From contig OZ037767.1 in NCBI GenBank assembly GCA_964035545.1, positions 3,657,680 to 3,721,679 on the forward strand: DNA of 64,000 bases, given 5' to 3'. How positions within the stretch are numbered: the stretch's first letter is position 1; each line of letters opens with the position of its first letter. The notes beneath the pieces were generated by a model, which worked only from the letters and a program-made list of their open reading frames with translations, was not told the DNA's origin and made no database searches. Of this stretch, positions 47,189-61,346 are shown one piece after another. The position numbers were made by a program, and so were the translations under genes. Source of the stretch: Bugula neritina (taxonomy: Eukaryota; Bryozoa; Gymnolaemata; Cheilostomatida; Bugulidae).

Positions 47189-50100
47189 TAATTAAGTAGC
47201 CAATAAAATTATGCATTCAATACCATAAGTCATAAGTTGGGCTTCAAATTTTAGTTGAATTAGTATCAAAATATTTAATTTTTTGTAATTGGCTATGAAA
47301 ATGTATTGCATGCATCATTATTAAATATAAAATGTAATTTTAAATGCTAGTTACTAATGAAGAAGTTAACCTGAGCAAAGATCAAGAAAACAAAATATGA
47401 TGAGAAATATATACAACTATTGTGGTACTCTGTCCTGATTTAAATAGCGAATTGCATGCCTGCTCCACTTTTGTATTTCCTATATCTTTGCTAAACTAAT
47501 ATAATGAAGTAAATAAATTTGCTATAGTTGTTAATAAACTATTTCAGTTATAAACAACATTAGTTATAAAATTATTTTATAACTGATATTGTTTCTTGTT
47601 GAATACTTACATGCATTCTATCTTTTCCATTTTCATAATCTTTTTATTTTCATACAAAGCTACTATATCTTATAACAGCAATTCATTAAACGGACACTTG
47701 AATGATACAGGACATACACATAATGGCCGGAGATGATATACAATAAGCTTTATAATGGCATAAACACTATATCAGCACCTAGCCTGAATATTATAGCATT
47801 TCACTCTTTAGCTATAAGATATTGGTTACTTGTATTGACTTTACCTTTATGTCGGTAAGTGGCAGAGCTCTGGCTATAAGAGGTAACTAAAGAAAGAACC
47901 CTTTAAACTGATGTGATAGCTGTGTTAAGCAAAATACCTCTTATGTGCTAAAGTCCTTCCTGATCAGACTTGACTGAAGAGAAAAAGTGTCTTTACACAA
48001 TACTACCAGTTAGTACAATACCACTACAACGTTACACATACATGTATATAGAATAGATATTATACCTATATCATAATATTATACATAGCAAATATTTATA
48101 ATATAATTTGATGCATACTCTATGTTATATTAGGTACTTAATATCTGACAACCCCCAGTACGCAATATAACAAATTGAAATTAGTTTACATTTATAGTAT
48201 GGAGTTATCTCGTCTTTTAAAGATGCCGTAATCAGCACTAATCCCAGTATGCAAATGTAGCAAATATGTGTGATTTATTTAAATAGTTTCCAATAAAGCT
48301 TGAATGGTAATAAAATCGTGGAATAAAATGCTGTTTCAGTTATTCATGAGTGGTTTGCAATTTAAAACTACCTCAAAAACTTTTCTCTCCGTGCTTTGTC
48401 TGAACTTCTTTCAGCAGAATATATTTTTCACATTATTTTCATATATAGGCCTATATAACATAATAGCTCTAAGGTCCCAACTTTACACCATGCGGCATGC
48501 AAAAACTTTAGCTGCTGTTTTGCAATAATTTTCTCATAATAAATGCATAAACTAGCTTAGTTTGCATTTATTTTAAAAACAATATTTAATAATAATTGCT
48601 TTAGCCTAAAGTTCTTTACACATAACATTTTTAGCTTTCATTTCTTAAATCTGTCAGCTAATAAATATATGAAAAAAGTTTTTCAGATTACAGTTTATGT
48701 GTTTAAATATTATTCAACATTATTTCCTAATTTAATCTGAACAGTACATATTAATTGTAGATTTTCAGCAAATTGTTTATCATCTATTACTGTTTGCCTA
48801 TAAAACAAATATGAGCCTCCCCCTCCCCCCCTCCTTCTTATCTACTATGTGCACTTGTTGACTTTATAAGACATGAGAGCATAACTCTACAATGTAGTAT
48901 GTTAACGGCTATATTTATGATTTGTGTACAAAGTTAATATATTACATAATGACACAAGGCTATTTCTATTCATAGCATATAGTTGAATGCTAAAAGTAAC
49001 AGTTGATATCTGGACAAGTAACTGATTAAGTGCTGCACATTCACAATGGATCCTGCATTACTACAATTCTATACGTTCTATAGCCTATAGAGTTTTCAGT
49101 TGATCAAACGGCATTTAATAATTGGAGATTGCTTCAAGTTAAACCTTACACAAGCTCATATTATTATTAACAAGTTACTAGTATATTATACACAGAGGAA
49201 TGTAATTAGCTGTGTACAGGCTAGGATATTCACTCTTACAAGTTAGTTTGTGGGTTAGAGTTAGCTGTGTACACTAGGACTATGAATATGGAAAATATTT
49301 TAACTCTGGAAAAAACCCTATCATAAGCAACCAGGTGAGGTATTGAGAGATCTTAAGTAATTTTTACTTCAGAAGCTCTTCTAGGAAACTGAAAGTATAA
49401 TGCTTTAAGGGATATCTGCAGCATAAACTTTAGTGAATATCTGCAGCATAAATTGAGGGCCCACCAAATGTGACAGAGGTTAAGACCTGAACTCTACACT
49501 TACAGCTAATGTAGATTTTATCCTAACAATCACCCCTTTTTAAATGTATTTGTTCTTGAAATCTAAGGTCATATTAGTGCTGCGGTATTTAACCATTTTT
49601 TGTAAGCAGACAGTGGATATCAAGCAGTATAAATTGAGGTTTTTTCACCAGTTCCAGGACTTGTCAAAGTTAAACTATCTAGCAGCATACTGAGGACATG
49701 TGATTTACTGCTTTCTAGGCATGTGTTACACGTTACTCCTAATATTTATGGAAGTTGTCATATAGCAAAGTGCTGCATGTTGAGGCTATATAGCCAACAT
49801 ATCCATTTTATTTATAGCCAGTGCTAAGTGCAAACTGTCAAATAACTTAGTTTTGCGAAAGTTTCCTTTGTGAGCATTAAATCACATAAACACTTGCCAG
49901 CTGTGCAATAGTAATCAAGTAGCATGCTTTTTGATTTTTTATTTCTACTCGTCCATCACCGTACACAGCAATAGCAACTATTTCACAGAAGTCTGTATTT
50001 TGCAGTAAAACTTGCAAAGGCTATGTAAGTTTTAATCGTGAGATATAAGAGTTGGTGCTCATATCTGATTGACTGAGTTTTACTGAAAAATACGTGTGCT

Positions 50101-50204
50101 TCTGTAAAGTAGTTACACTAACTATTTTATTTCATATTCCAAATTTCTTAGTTTGGAGTTGGTGGATTATTATATAGTTGGTACACATTTCTGATTGGCT
50201 GACC
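47189..50204. other. Intergenic region between transporters 1 and 2
   Basis: Contains the 3' UTR of transporter 1 and presumably the promoter of transporter 2. No other exon, repeat family or RNA gene is recognised. The composition is uniformly AT-rich. Confidence 0.5.
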
Positions 50205-53200
50205 ATGTCTGTTGGAGTAGAGAAAAGGTCACACTTACCAGTAGACAGGGGCTGGGCTTGGGTCATCACCTTTGGTAAGAATCTTAAATCTATTTTACAT
50301 TCTTTCTTGGTTCAAATTTTATTTTTCAGTTTTACTTTCAAAATTAATAGTCATTTGCAGAAAAACTCAATTTTGCACCATCATTATGGTCATCTGAATA
50401 TACCTTGCATAAAGGTAGGCACAGAAACAGACATAGACATACACATAGAAATAGACATAGACATAGACAGAGATACAAATATGACCTTGTAAGTGGCATA
50501 TTTTAATATTCTATTGCTCTATTTTTAGTATATAACATTTAAATCATGATTTAATTATTTGTTGTTTTTATGTGCTGTATTTGTGACAGCTCACTTTTTA
50601 CTTGTGTATAAATATTTGAATTATAACTTTAGCTGGAAGTGGGTTGATTAGCTTTTGCTCTGGTCATGCAAAAAGCAGGGGAATCATTTTAGTAGAATTG
50701 ATAGAAAGATTTCCAGATGCATCAGTGACTGCCTTGTTATGGATCTTCATGTTAGCCAAGTTGATAAACAAGTGCTCTGGTAAGATTATTGTTATAAACT
50801 GGGGTGCTCTGGTAAGATTGCCTGCTAAATATGGACAGGTTCTCTAATGAAATTACCTGCTAAATATGAACAGGTGTGCTAGTAAGAGCAATAAAAAAAC
50901 TGTGGTCTAAAATAATTGTATATATACCCACTTTGACTATTGAAAAGGCTTATTATTGTGAAACACTTGAATATTAAAAATCAAGAAGTAGTCTTTTGCC
51001 TAATTTCCAAAAAAGTTAGAATTAAAACTGTGACATCTAAAAATAATTTTTCAAAGTTTGAATGACTACTGTGAATAGAACTACAAATGATATTACAGGA
51101 CTGCTTAGCCAACTACACACATTATACAGCGTTACCGAAATGGTTGGACAATTTCTAAAGTTAACTACATGTCATAATTCTTGCTTACAGGACCTCTATG
51201 TGGATTAATATTAACAAAGACCTCCAACAGAACTTTGTCCATGTCTGGTGTACTTCTTGCATCGGGAAGTCTCCTTGTGTTTGGATATCTCCCAAGATAT
51301 GAATACATGTACATAGTGTATGGAATAGTTTACGGTATTCACATTTAGTATAGATATCATTGTACATCTGATTGCATGAGTTTAGTTCCATGCATTTAAA
51401 TAAGCTGGAAAATTCGACAAGACCTAAGGAAAAATTTTATTACAAGTAGCTGCAAGTTTCTATTTCCAATATTTAAACATGCATGTGTTTAGGAAATGAT
51501 CAAACATGCTTCTTCAAGTTTTCATGTATAGACCTTATATTAACCAATATTGTTTGGTATAGGGAAACTTATGAGATACTGATGTTACTGTAGGTCTGGG
51601 GAATGGTATGATAGTCCTCTCTGCCTTCACAGCCTACAGACCATATTTTGACAAGAGGAAAGCTTTGTCACTCGGGTTAACCATGTCTGGTTCTGGAGTG
51701 GGTGGTCTCACTATACCTATACTAACCAGGGTTCTTCTCAATAATTTTACATTTTCTGGTGCTCTTCTTATCATCTGTAAGTTTCGTTGAATAAAACTTA
51801 TTTTTTACTGACAATTTGTGCCTTTGGTACTAAAAAATAGCATAAATTAACTCAAAAAATTGAAACATCTTAATTGACTTATGTTTTTTTATGTATTACT
51901 TAACAATTTTACCCGAAAAGTCAGTTTAAATTAAAAACAATTTTGTTGAAGAAAAACTAGTCATGGTTTAATATGTTGTTTTAAAAATACCAGTTTCATT
52001 TCCATATATAGCTGGATTATCCTTGCAAACCCTGGTGCTAGCTGCTCTACTGAGACCAATATCTTACTATGAAAGAGCTTGCAAGACACAACCAGCTGCC
52101 TCTAAATCTGTAGATCAATCTAGTGAAGATTCAACCTCGTTGTTGGTAGATAACCTATCATTGTTTATAGCCTTTAACAAAAATGAGCTAGCTTGTGTAA
52201 TATATTTGCAAGCATTTTAGAGTTATGCTTTCTTTATTGCAATTAAATTGAAATAAAAAACTTGACTCTAATTGTGAGTTTTTTTAGATATCTGAAAAAG
52301 TTTCAACTTGACGAATAAATATTTTGATTTAAGGTAATTTTGGTTTTAAGTCACCTTGAATGTTCTGATGCATGTATAGACCTTTAAACATTTAACTTTA
52401 AACTGCAAATTTAATTCTAGAATAATTGGATAGCATCATCAGCTTAATTTGCTTGTGCAATTTTAGGTTTTATTTGCAATCAACAAATTTATAAATATTT
52501 AGAGAAAACAAAAATTCAAATTTTAGCAATGTTTTTCCTATAGCTGTTTCAGTTTTACATATAAGTATACATTATAGTTATACATCATAATACATGCTAT
52601 ATAGTTATATAACAATCTTATAAATTATAAATATTTCAAGTGAAGGCTTCTAATTATATATCTCTGGAATGTCAATGATAAATATTATGCTTGTTTTTAG
52701 CTACTCAGGCTATTTTTCAATATAGTCAGCTTTTTCATTCTCACAGCCTTATTGTCTTTTCAGAGTCAAGCAGAAGAACATGCATTACAACCTTCTTTAG
52801 AGCCTTCATCACTGCATTCCCTACATACCATTGAAGAAGTCAAATTATCGAGTCAGCAAAACGGATCTTCCCCTAAAGAGAATTATGATGATAATTTTGA
52901 GGATGAAAAAGATGCTAAACAAGAACAGAATGCTAAAAGATGTTGTGGTAACTGGAGAAAGTATTTCAACACCAAGACACTTCTCTTTGACATAGCAATT
53001 CTGTGTTATTCTACAGGAACTTCTGCAGTCTTTAATAGCATTCCTTCTCTTGGGAAAGAAGCAGGTACCAGGTTTTTTATTAGCTCAATCTGTCTAATTC
53101 CACACCCCCTCTGCAAGTTTTAATTGTAACGTCAAACACTCGTGTACAACTGCATAGACTGGACTTTAAAAATTCTCTATTGTAATTGATAAATGTGTCG

Positions 53201-55706
53201 CTTAGCACCCTACAAACAACTCTCCAAATTATTTACTCTTACAATTACATCACTTCCAGTAAAGACTTTTAATAGCCTTGGTAAATCAAGTGAACATTTT
53301 TAGTGCATATGGTATAATATTATATATAACAATATATTACTTACAATAACTAGATTGATAGTATGTATAGGTACTACATAGCCATCTACTTGCATATTAG
53401 AATTTAAAGATAGTTTATCAGCAAGAAGTAGTAGTTGATAGTGGTGAGACAATTCTTGTTATTTATTTATGTTGACCTTGGCATTAAACATTCCACAGCA
53501 CATTAGTTAAGCTGACCTTTGCAGTAACTTCAGTGGCTACATTAAAACCACAGTAGCGCTTGCAATATTTGCAGTAGTTATTTTAGTGTTTTTAGTAGGT
53601 ATTTCAAACGCTATAGTAGCTGAATCAGCATTTATACTAACTTAATCCACCCTGAATATTAACCTAGGAGCACATGTAGCGCTACCTCTTACTACTTTAA
53701 GTTTTTATATTATTATATCACAGCAGCAAGTATACTGGGTCATTTTACTTATTTTAGTACACACTCGAAATCTTCTGTTTTTGGCTATTTTTCACAATTT
53801 AGCTGGCAATGAGCATGGTCTTTTGGTCAAAACTAGTAAAACACCAATAAATACACCTAAATAATCAAAGTTCTTTTTAATTTTGCTTCATTTCCCATGT
53901 TTTTTTCTAATTATTCAGCTAGTTTTGGTTACGGACCATTACACATAGAGAATATTAAGTGCATATGACAATGACCTGTGCTTTAATGTTGGGGAATCCC
54001 TTCCCAGCCTTTTCTGTTATGCGTAGTTAAAACCAGCTCATAAAAATACCATGTATAGTAAATTTCAATGGATTTTGAACAAACTATAATGTTAGGTCAT
54101 AATTTGCTGGTGTGTACTAAATGAAGTAAACTGACACTACTATAGACTTTTTCAAACCAAATTACAAACTGTATCTTTAATTGTGTTCAACTAATTCCCC
54201 ATTTAGGTGTGAGCAAAGACTTGGTTGCACTAATAATTACTGTGACAGCTTGCTGCGAGATATTTGCTAAAATAGGAAACGGGTGGCTGGCTGACAGAAG
54301 GTGCATCTCTGTCTGCTCTCAGGTGGCAATTTATATGGGAATGAATGGATTGGCAGCCATCTTCTGTGGCATGTTACCTAGTGTTGCAGGTAGATGCATC
54401 TTGTTATAGTGACTGGTGTTATAGCAGGTAGATACACCTTGTTATAGAAACTAGTATTGGATTTAAATACATGTTGTCATAGCATCTATTATCATTTTGA
54501 TATTGGTGATGGGTTTTATAATGCTAAAATGCACTGCATAATTGTCCAATCATATTAGAGCATTCCAATTTAAACAATGGCTGGGAGAAATTAGGTACAT
54601 ATAGCAAAACTGTACAACTTGTCAAGTTAAATGATGGAAATTTTGTTAATGTACAGTCACACTGCAAATAGCATACTTGTCTTATTATATAAATATATTA
54701 TAATTCCCTACTCGTAGAGCCTACTAGGCTCATCAATGAATTTGCTCACTTAATCTCTCCGTGAGTTTATTGCCTTCAAACTAAAGCACTGTTTATTTAT
54801 AAACAATATTTGTATTTATATAAAGTTTACAATATAATGCAAAAGAATAGATATTACTGAATTATTTAGCGTGCAGGATTCCAAATCAAGACATTGCAAT
54901 GTATGCATGTAGGCATAGTGGTGATGTTGGTAACTCAATCTTCGGTTGGAACAACAGTGTACTCCCTTCAACCTCTGGCAGTGGAAGAACTGGTCGGAAG
55001 TAAAAATCTTCAGAAAGCTTTGACGAAAACCTTTGTTTTTCAAGGAATTTCTGCCATTATAACCTCATTTGGTGTTGGTAGGTCTGGTCTGTTAATGACT
55101 TTCCTATATTTAACAATTTTTTTAATTCATGCACATGTAATATAATGTACTTACGTGTAAGCTTTTTTGTACATAAACTGAAATCAGTGTGTTTTGACTG
55201 CCAAAATCTTTGCCTATTTTTTGTTTACTAAATTTCAAATGCTATGGTCTAAATTCACGGACACTACGTACCATGCAGTAGTGTTTATGTTCATGAGGGT
55301 TTGAATTATTTTGTATATCTATGTACATCACCTATGCACATAGATGTACATATATTATGTACGTATAGATGTATCTTAAAGCTGTTCCACTCTTATTGAA
55401 TCATTCCATTAGCTTATAGACAGCAACAAAATATAATTGACTGTTTACATAAAATACCCAAACTTGTACTTTATAATGTCATACCAAGTTAAACTAAGTT
55501 CTAGCTGACAATATAATATTTTCTATAGTTGTGTTGGTTTCCTGAACAAGATTTTATGTTATGCTTCAGGTGGTGTTGTCGAGCTCACGGGTAGATGGAG
55601 TTATGTTTTCTTTTTTATTGGAGGATTCCTATTAACAGGAAGTCTACTAATGTCTGCTGCTGCTTTGATAGTACACAGGCAGCAAAGGAACTCAGGAAAA
55701 ACTTGA
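50205..55706 (+). CDS. SLC16/monocarboxylate transporter-like protein 2 (9 exons, 487 aa)
   Basis: Second member of the cluster; predicted proton-coupled or facilitative plasma-membrane carrier of unknown substrate. Exons: 50205-50274, 50633-50779, 51191-51334, 51594-51776, 52012-52145, 52764-53064, 54207-54389, 54913-55077, 55570-55706. The start ATG is 18 codons before the helix 1 signature DRGWAWVI. The second signature is YFDKRKALSLGLTMSGSGVG. The helix 8-9 loop is NGWLADRRC. Exon 6 encodes an acidic, Ser-rich central loop (NYDDNFEDEKDAKQEQ). Exon lengths 147, 144, 183, 183 and 165 equal those of both paralogues. A MITE lies in intron 6. A candidate poly(A) signal is at 55959-55964. Confidence 0.9.
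50421..50475. repeat. GACATA hexanucleotide microsatellite in transporter 2 intron 1
   Basis: About nine ACATAG/ACAGAC units. The in-frame Asp-Ile repeats after exon 1 come from intron read-through of this tract. Confidence 0.85.
53738..54135. mobile_element. MITE of the 29041-29458 family, diverged copy
   Basis: The left arm starts GGTCATTTTACTTATTTTAG and shares GGCTATTTTTCACAATTTAG and CCAATAAATACACC with the left arm of the 29041 element. The right end reads GTGTGTACTAAATGAAGTAA, then CTGAC, the reverse complement of the left end. The interior is longer and more diverged than in the other copy. Intronic in transporter 2. Confidence 0.8.
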
Positions 55707-56535
55707 ACTATTTGATTAATTTTTTTCTTTTTCTAGGCAAACTATCAGCACAGTACTGAGTGTGCTATTTTTGTAACTATAAGCTTCATTGTTTCTTTCA
55801 TTAAAATACTCAATTTAAAATTTCTAAAATTTTGAAAAAGTAAAACGCAAACTTCTAAATTTTAATTTTTAAAGTTCATCAACAGTTTATGTTTCAATAG
55901 TAGAGTATTATTTAGGTAAAAAACATTCAGATGTATAAATCTTGACTTCATTTTGTCTAATAAAAATTAAAAATTATGTCTTTCATTATAACACTTTTTG
56001 TTATAAACTAGAGAGCATAATATAATAAATATATTTTATAATAATAGGTACCTAAAAATGCTGTTAGGCTATATTGCATAGTAGTGTTTAGCTTCAACTT
56101 TAGTGAAATATGAATCTATGCCTATATATGCATTATATGTGCTTATAGACATATGTGCTTATAGTCATATATGCTTACACATGTGCTCGTAGACATATGT
56201 GCTTATAGACATATGTGCTTATAGTCATATATGCTTACACATGTGCTTATAGTCATATGTGCTCATAGACATATGTGCTTTAAAATAAATCTGTATCAAA
56301 TTTTACATTTACATTGAATGAACTCTAATTGGTATCACAGCATGGATAAGTATTATTTTTATTAGGCAGAAGTTATACTACAAGTTTATTGAATATTAGC
56401 ACTAATTGCACCACTTCACTGACTAAAATAGCTTTTTTACAACATGCCTATATGACAAGCATCTCTAATAGTATATTGTATTCTATGACGTCACAAAAAC
56501 TGACGTGAGTTTACACAGTTCTTCTAACCATAGAA
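55707..56535. other. Convergent 3' intergenic region between transporters 2 and 3
   Basis: About 830 bases between two stop codons facing each other. It holds both 3' UTRs: AATAAA at 55959-55964 for the plus gene, and its complement TTTATT at 56358-56363 for the minus gene. Between them is a short tandem repeat (56110-56285). Confidence 0.6.
56110..56285. repeat. Minisatellite ATATGTGCTTATAGTCAT type
   Basis: About nine copies of an 18-20-base unit alternating TAGTCATATATGC and TAGACATATGTGC. Confidence 0.9.
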
Positions 56536-59500
56536 CTACATCGTCTCTTCTCGTCTCTTCTTACGTATAAGTATCACAGTGATTAGAATCATAATAGTGA
56601 ATTCGGCCAGGAAACAGCTGCTTATGAAGTAAAACACCGACTCCCAGTTCTTGGTTGACTCGTATATTGCTCCTGTATGTGTAGCAACAAGAATGTATTA
56701 GCAGGCTGCAGAAGTTGTGTTCTCTTCATAGCAGAACAAAACGAAAATATCTTTACTAATAAATGCAATACAGAAAAATAATATGCGTATATTTGAAACT
56801 TATAGCAAGTATTTTAGTGTAGAAAAGCAATACTATTGTATAGTAAAAAAATAAAGTAAATTTTTGTATTTGTTTAATTACAAGAAACTCGTGCATTTTT
56901 CCTATTATTACTGCCTGTTTTTGAATAAGTATGCTGTGTTAGTTCGTGTTAAATAAATGTAAGGAAAGCCAAGAGAAATTTATTAAACAAGCAGTTCACA
57001 GTTACATATGAAGGTGGGCCATTAAAATTCCACCCGTTAAATTTGCAACCTTTAAAAATTATATAAAAGCTAATGAAAATAACAAAGATGATTGACTCAT
57101 ACCTACTACAACCGTGCAGAAAATTCCAGAAAAACCTTCATAGACAAAGTTTAGAGATAAAGCTGAGTTTAAGTTTTCTTTCCCCATCAAATCCTCCAAC
57201 AAACCCGGCAGAATAGCAAAAGTTGCGGTTCCAGCAACACTAGTGCATATAGCCATCATTGCAATACCTAATAATTTCCAAATTATTACAATTATATATA
57301 ATATATATTTTTACAATACAAAAGCTATTTGTGATCACTTATTTAAACATGTGCACGATATGCCATAGCTTCTTCATTATGCAGGCAGTACAAGCTTTGT
57401 ATCACCACACTAACAGCATCGCAGTAAAATATTTTTTATATTGACTGTATTGTCCTAATGACGGCTAAAGTAGTTAAGTAGCACAACATTACGGTACGGC
57501 TAAACATTACCTGCTATGCCAGGTAGTAAGGTACACATCAGGGCAGATATCATCATAACCATTGACGAAACAGCCATCATTCCAGAAACTGGAATAAACC
57601 TTTTATCAGTGAGCCAACCTATGAAAACCCTACTGGGTATATCCAGACCTCCACCAATCGAGAACAAGAGTGCAACTAACTCTTTGCTAACACCTAGATG
57701 ATACAAGAAGATCAAGTTTTTAGGGCTAATATGGTCCGCCCTTAGAGATCGCCAGTAACACCAATGTTTATACAAAGTATTATCTGAAGTTTACTAAGCT
57801 TATACCAGTTAGAGTGCACTGTGTTTTGGGATAGGGTGTGTGTGAAAGACCCCTTAACCCACGTCCCATTATATTAAATTAAGAAAATGTTTATTTCAAC
57901 TTCGCCTAATGTTTTGAGTCTGCACAATTTTTAAACATGATATGATTTTCATGCATGTCAGAAAACAATGCCTTTTAATAGTTGTCCTGAAGCTTGCTTT
58001 GGTGTAACACGCTTTATACAGGCTTCAAGAGCAAAAAAACGTTATAAGTTTGAAATCTTCAACCTTTTGGTGTCATGTAGCATTCAGAAATTTCATATTG
58101 CATGCAGTTTAATATCTATTTTACATAATATAATACACAATATATAATATAATAATAATAGAAAAACATAATAAATTTTACTCTAACCTTTACTGTGTGC
58201 CAATGGTGGCAGACACTGGAACGTAGCAACTAGTCCAGATGATTTACAGAGGAAGCTCATACCAGCTGCCAACGAATATGGAGAGTACACAAGCCTCCAG
58301 TTAAATAATGCAGGCTTTGGTCCCTCTTTGCTTCTGTCAGGTAGTGCTGCCTCACCAGTAGTGAGGAAGGATGGATCTTGTTGGTTGTTATTGGAAATAA
58401 CTTCACCCATCTTTGAAGGTTGTATTGGTAATGAATGTGTCTCATTCTCTTTCAAAGAGAGGAAGCTTGTGCTTTGTTTAGCAGAAACTAAATTTCTCTA
58501 AAATATTCTAATAAAATTATTGTGAATGTAAACAACATTTCATAGTTAGACACATATGTACATAGTGCACGTACCAAATTGTCACCTATAATATGTGATA
58601 AAACGTTGTTCTCAAAAGTTTGAAACATCTTTAGATGAAGTTGACAAACAAATACACATAAAATATAATATCTGTCTGCTCACATCTGCATTGATATCTG
58701 CAAGACTTTGGGTTGAAATGGCCGTGAGTAAATCAGTTTCTTGAAGTTGTGCAGCGGCATTACTGTCACCAGTATAGTAAGATATTGGCCTCAGCAATGC
58801 AGCTAAAACGAGCGTCTGCATTGAAATTCCAGCTAGAAGAAAAGGAAAGAGAAAATGCTTTTGATTTCTATCTAGCTTTTTATTTTGAATTAATGAATTA
58901 AGTTCTCAACTTACTGCAGAAAAACAGATTTTAACTGATTCTGACTCACCAAACATCACAAAAGCACCAGAAAATGAGTAGTTGTCAAACAGTACTCTCA
59001 GAATTGGAGCTATGATAAGTAAGCCCAGGCCTCCGCCAGATGTAGAGATTCCAGTGGCTAAGGATTTTCTTTTGGTAAAATATGGGGCAGATGAAGTGTA
59101 TACGCAGAAAGTGATCATCCCGCAAGCAGCACCTAGAAAAACAATTACTGGCCATAAAGTGGTTACTAGACACAGTTCTCAAAATTATTTCTAAATTAAG
59201 CTTTTGTTTGTATGTGCTAAAAATCTTTCAAACTATTTCAAGTTCAAGTTCAACTTTTTGCAAAAGACTTATTCTACATTTTCACCTGCAGCTCTAAATA
59301 AAATGCCATTTTAACAGGCAACTTTCTTAATATAATAGATTAAAGCTTAATCAGTCAAACTGTGGTTAATTATTTCAAAAATTAAATTTTAAACTTATTT
59401 GATGAATTTTATTTGCAGGAGCTAAAAAACTTTCAAGCCATTCAAACTACAAGTTCTATTTTTTGTATAAAATTTACATTTTTATATGGCTCTAAGAAAA

Positions 59501-61120
59501 TTAAACTTTATTTGTCAAATCTGTGGTTAGTCATTTTAAAAATTTAATTTTAAACTTAGTTTGTCACCTTTCACCGCCGTGCTCCTATAGCTGCGCCGGT
59601 GATGAGTAATTTTAAATTTAGTTGATGGATTTTAATTTAGCAGACTAGCTTTTGATATGTTCAGTAAAATTTATAAAACATACTGTCTATTTACTATTAG
59701 AATAGTATCATTTTAATGAATTTTGTATTCCAGTGACATTTATGCTTACCCACACCAACTCCAAACACCGGAAACATATATTCATATCTGGGGAGGTATC
59801 CAAAGACAAATAAGCTAGTTGTCATCAGCAACACACCAGATATTGCGAGTGTTCTGTGGGTGGTCTTAGCTATCATCATTCCAAATACTGGTCCTGCAGC
59901 AGAACATTATATAGGTACTATTAAAACGACATTAAATAGCATAAATAATAAAAATACATTCTTTTTATGTAATTTGAAGATGTTTAATTTAAAATTATGA
60001 CTGTTTTGCTTATCAAAAGCCAGTTTTTTATAAAGTATGTTCTTCACCTAACTGCCTAGGTTTTAGCCCTACTTAAATGTTTCAGAAATTTTTGAAAAAA
60101 TAATTTAATAGGAGCTATAGTAGAAGTTTTATGCAAATAGTTTTCCAATGTCTTTTTTATAAGGAAACAACTCCAAAATACATTATGATTCACAATTGAG
60201 TTGATACAAGACTTACAAAGCTAAGCAGTTATAAATCTACATATTAAAGTATTATTGCAATGGCAGACCTAAAGCTTTGCTGGTAAGTTTGCTGATACTG
60301 AATATCCACAGAAAAGCTGAGACTGGCACATGGGGGAATAACTCTATCAACTCTACTAATATTATTCCTCTGGATTTCTGCACTCCAGAGACTATTGCAA
60401 ACAGGAAACTGTTGGCTGAAATATAATAAGCATGTCAAAAATATAGTAAAAAAATATTGTTTGCACAAAGACAAAACAAATTCAGTAGTAATAATTCCAA
60501 CAGCACATTTGAGTCGTTTATATGAACTTCATTGAAACTAAAATCTGACCAAACATTTCAAATGTGTAACTATGGATTATCCAAAATAGTTAAAATTACA
60601 TCAGCTAATATGCTACATCAGTAGATGTTTAGTCACAAGACCATGCATAAAAGTATTGTTTCTGTCTTGGCCAGAAGATAGTTACAACTAAGATTTAGTA
60701 GTTAGTAGTTATTACTTAGTAGTTATAATAGTCAAGAATTAGTAGTTAGTAGTTTGTAGTTAGTAAATAATAGTTAATAGTTAGTAATTAGTAGTTAGTA
60801 GCTAATAGTTTGTAGTCAGGAACTGATAGTCAGGCAACAAGTTTTTCTAGTTTTAGTGAAATTAACTTATTTGATGCACATGAGAGACACAACTTATTCA
60901 ATCTTTCTCTGCACACCAAATAATATAAGGAAAAAGAGTATAACTCCAAAGTTGTGATCTAGTTTAATGTGTAATTATTTTAGTGTACTATTTCAATGTG
61001 CTATTTTAGTGTATTATTTCAATGTGCTATTTTAGTTATAAATTGATCACACTTACATATAGCTATAACCCATCCGTATGGTATATCGCCTTGTAGCTGT
61101 TGGTCACTATAACGTCCCAT
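56536..61120 (-). CDS. SLC16/monocarboxylate transporter-like protein 3 (9 exons, 493 aa)
   Basis: Third cluster member, on the minus strand, tail to tail with transporter 2. Exons in coding order: 61120-61057, 60415-60269, 59893-59750, 59132-58950, 58832-58684, 58497-58188, 57693-57511, 57267-57103, 56672-56536; all GT-AG and in phase. The helix 1 signature is altered: IPYGWVIAI instead of DRGWAWVI, so the conserved acidic residue and the first Trp are missing. The second signature is YFTKRKSLATGISTSGGG. The loop between helices 8 and 9 is IGWLTDKRF, with Asp kept. The central loop is shorter and Ser/Thr-rich. The C-terminus is basic (RKKRREETM). The changed signature may mean a different substrate or coupling (inference). 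Confidence 0.9.
59218..59575. repeat. Diverged tandem duplication of about 205 bp in transporter 3 intron 3
   Basis: A block around CTTTCAA.C.ATTCAA, AAGTTC, TTTTTTG, ending near AATTTAATTTTAAACTTA, occurs twice in a row with many substitutions (about 59218-59400 and 59425-59575). Confidence 0.6.
60690..60835. repeat. TAGTAGTTAGTAGTTA-type repeat in transporter 3 intron 1
   Basis: Irregular array of TTAGTAGTTA units. No coding content. Confidence 0.85.
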
Positions 61121-61346
61121 TGCTGTTCCCTTACGTATAAGATAATCCTAAGAAATTATAGACTGCCTAGTCTAGAGTAACTAAACAATTTGACACTTCT
61201 ATCTGAATGAGCTGCAAGAGTATATCAGTACATACAAATGCTAATAATACTAAACTGCATGCAGTGGAAGCCACCCGCTAGCCTAAAAGCAGTTGTGTAA
61301 TCAACCGTTTTGTTTCTAGCACAATGTTTATTAAATCTGTTCACAG
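61121..61346. other. Upstream region of transporter 3
   Basis: Should contain its 5' UTR and promoter. No specific motif is recognised. Confidence 0.4.

Noticed and set aside
50178-50204. Upstream start for transporter 2 at 50178
   Set aside because: The codon there is TTG. The ATG at 50205 gives a normal N-terminus close to the helix 1 signature.
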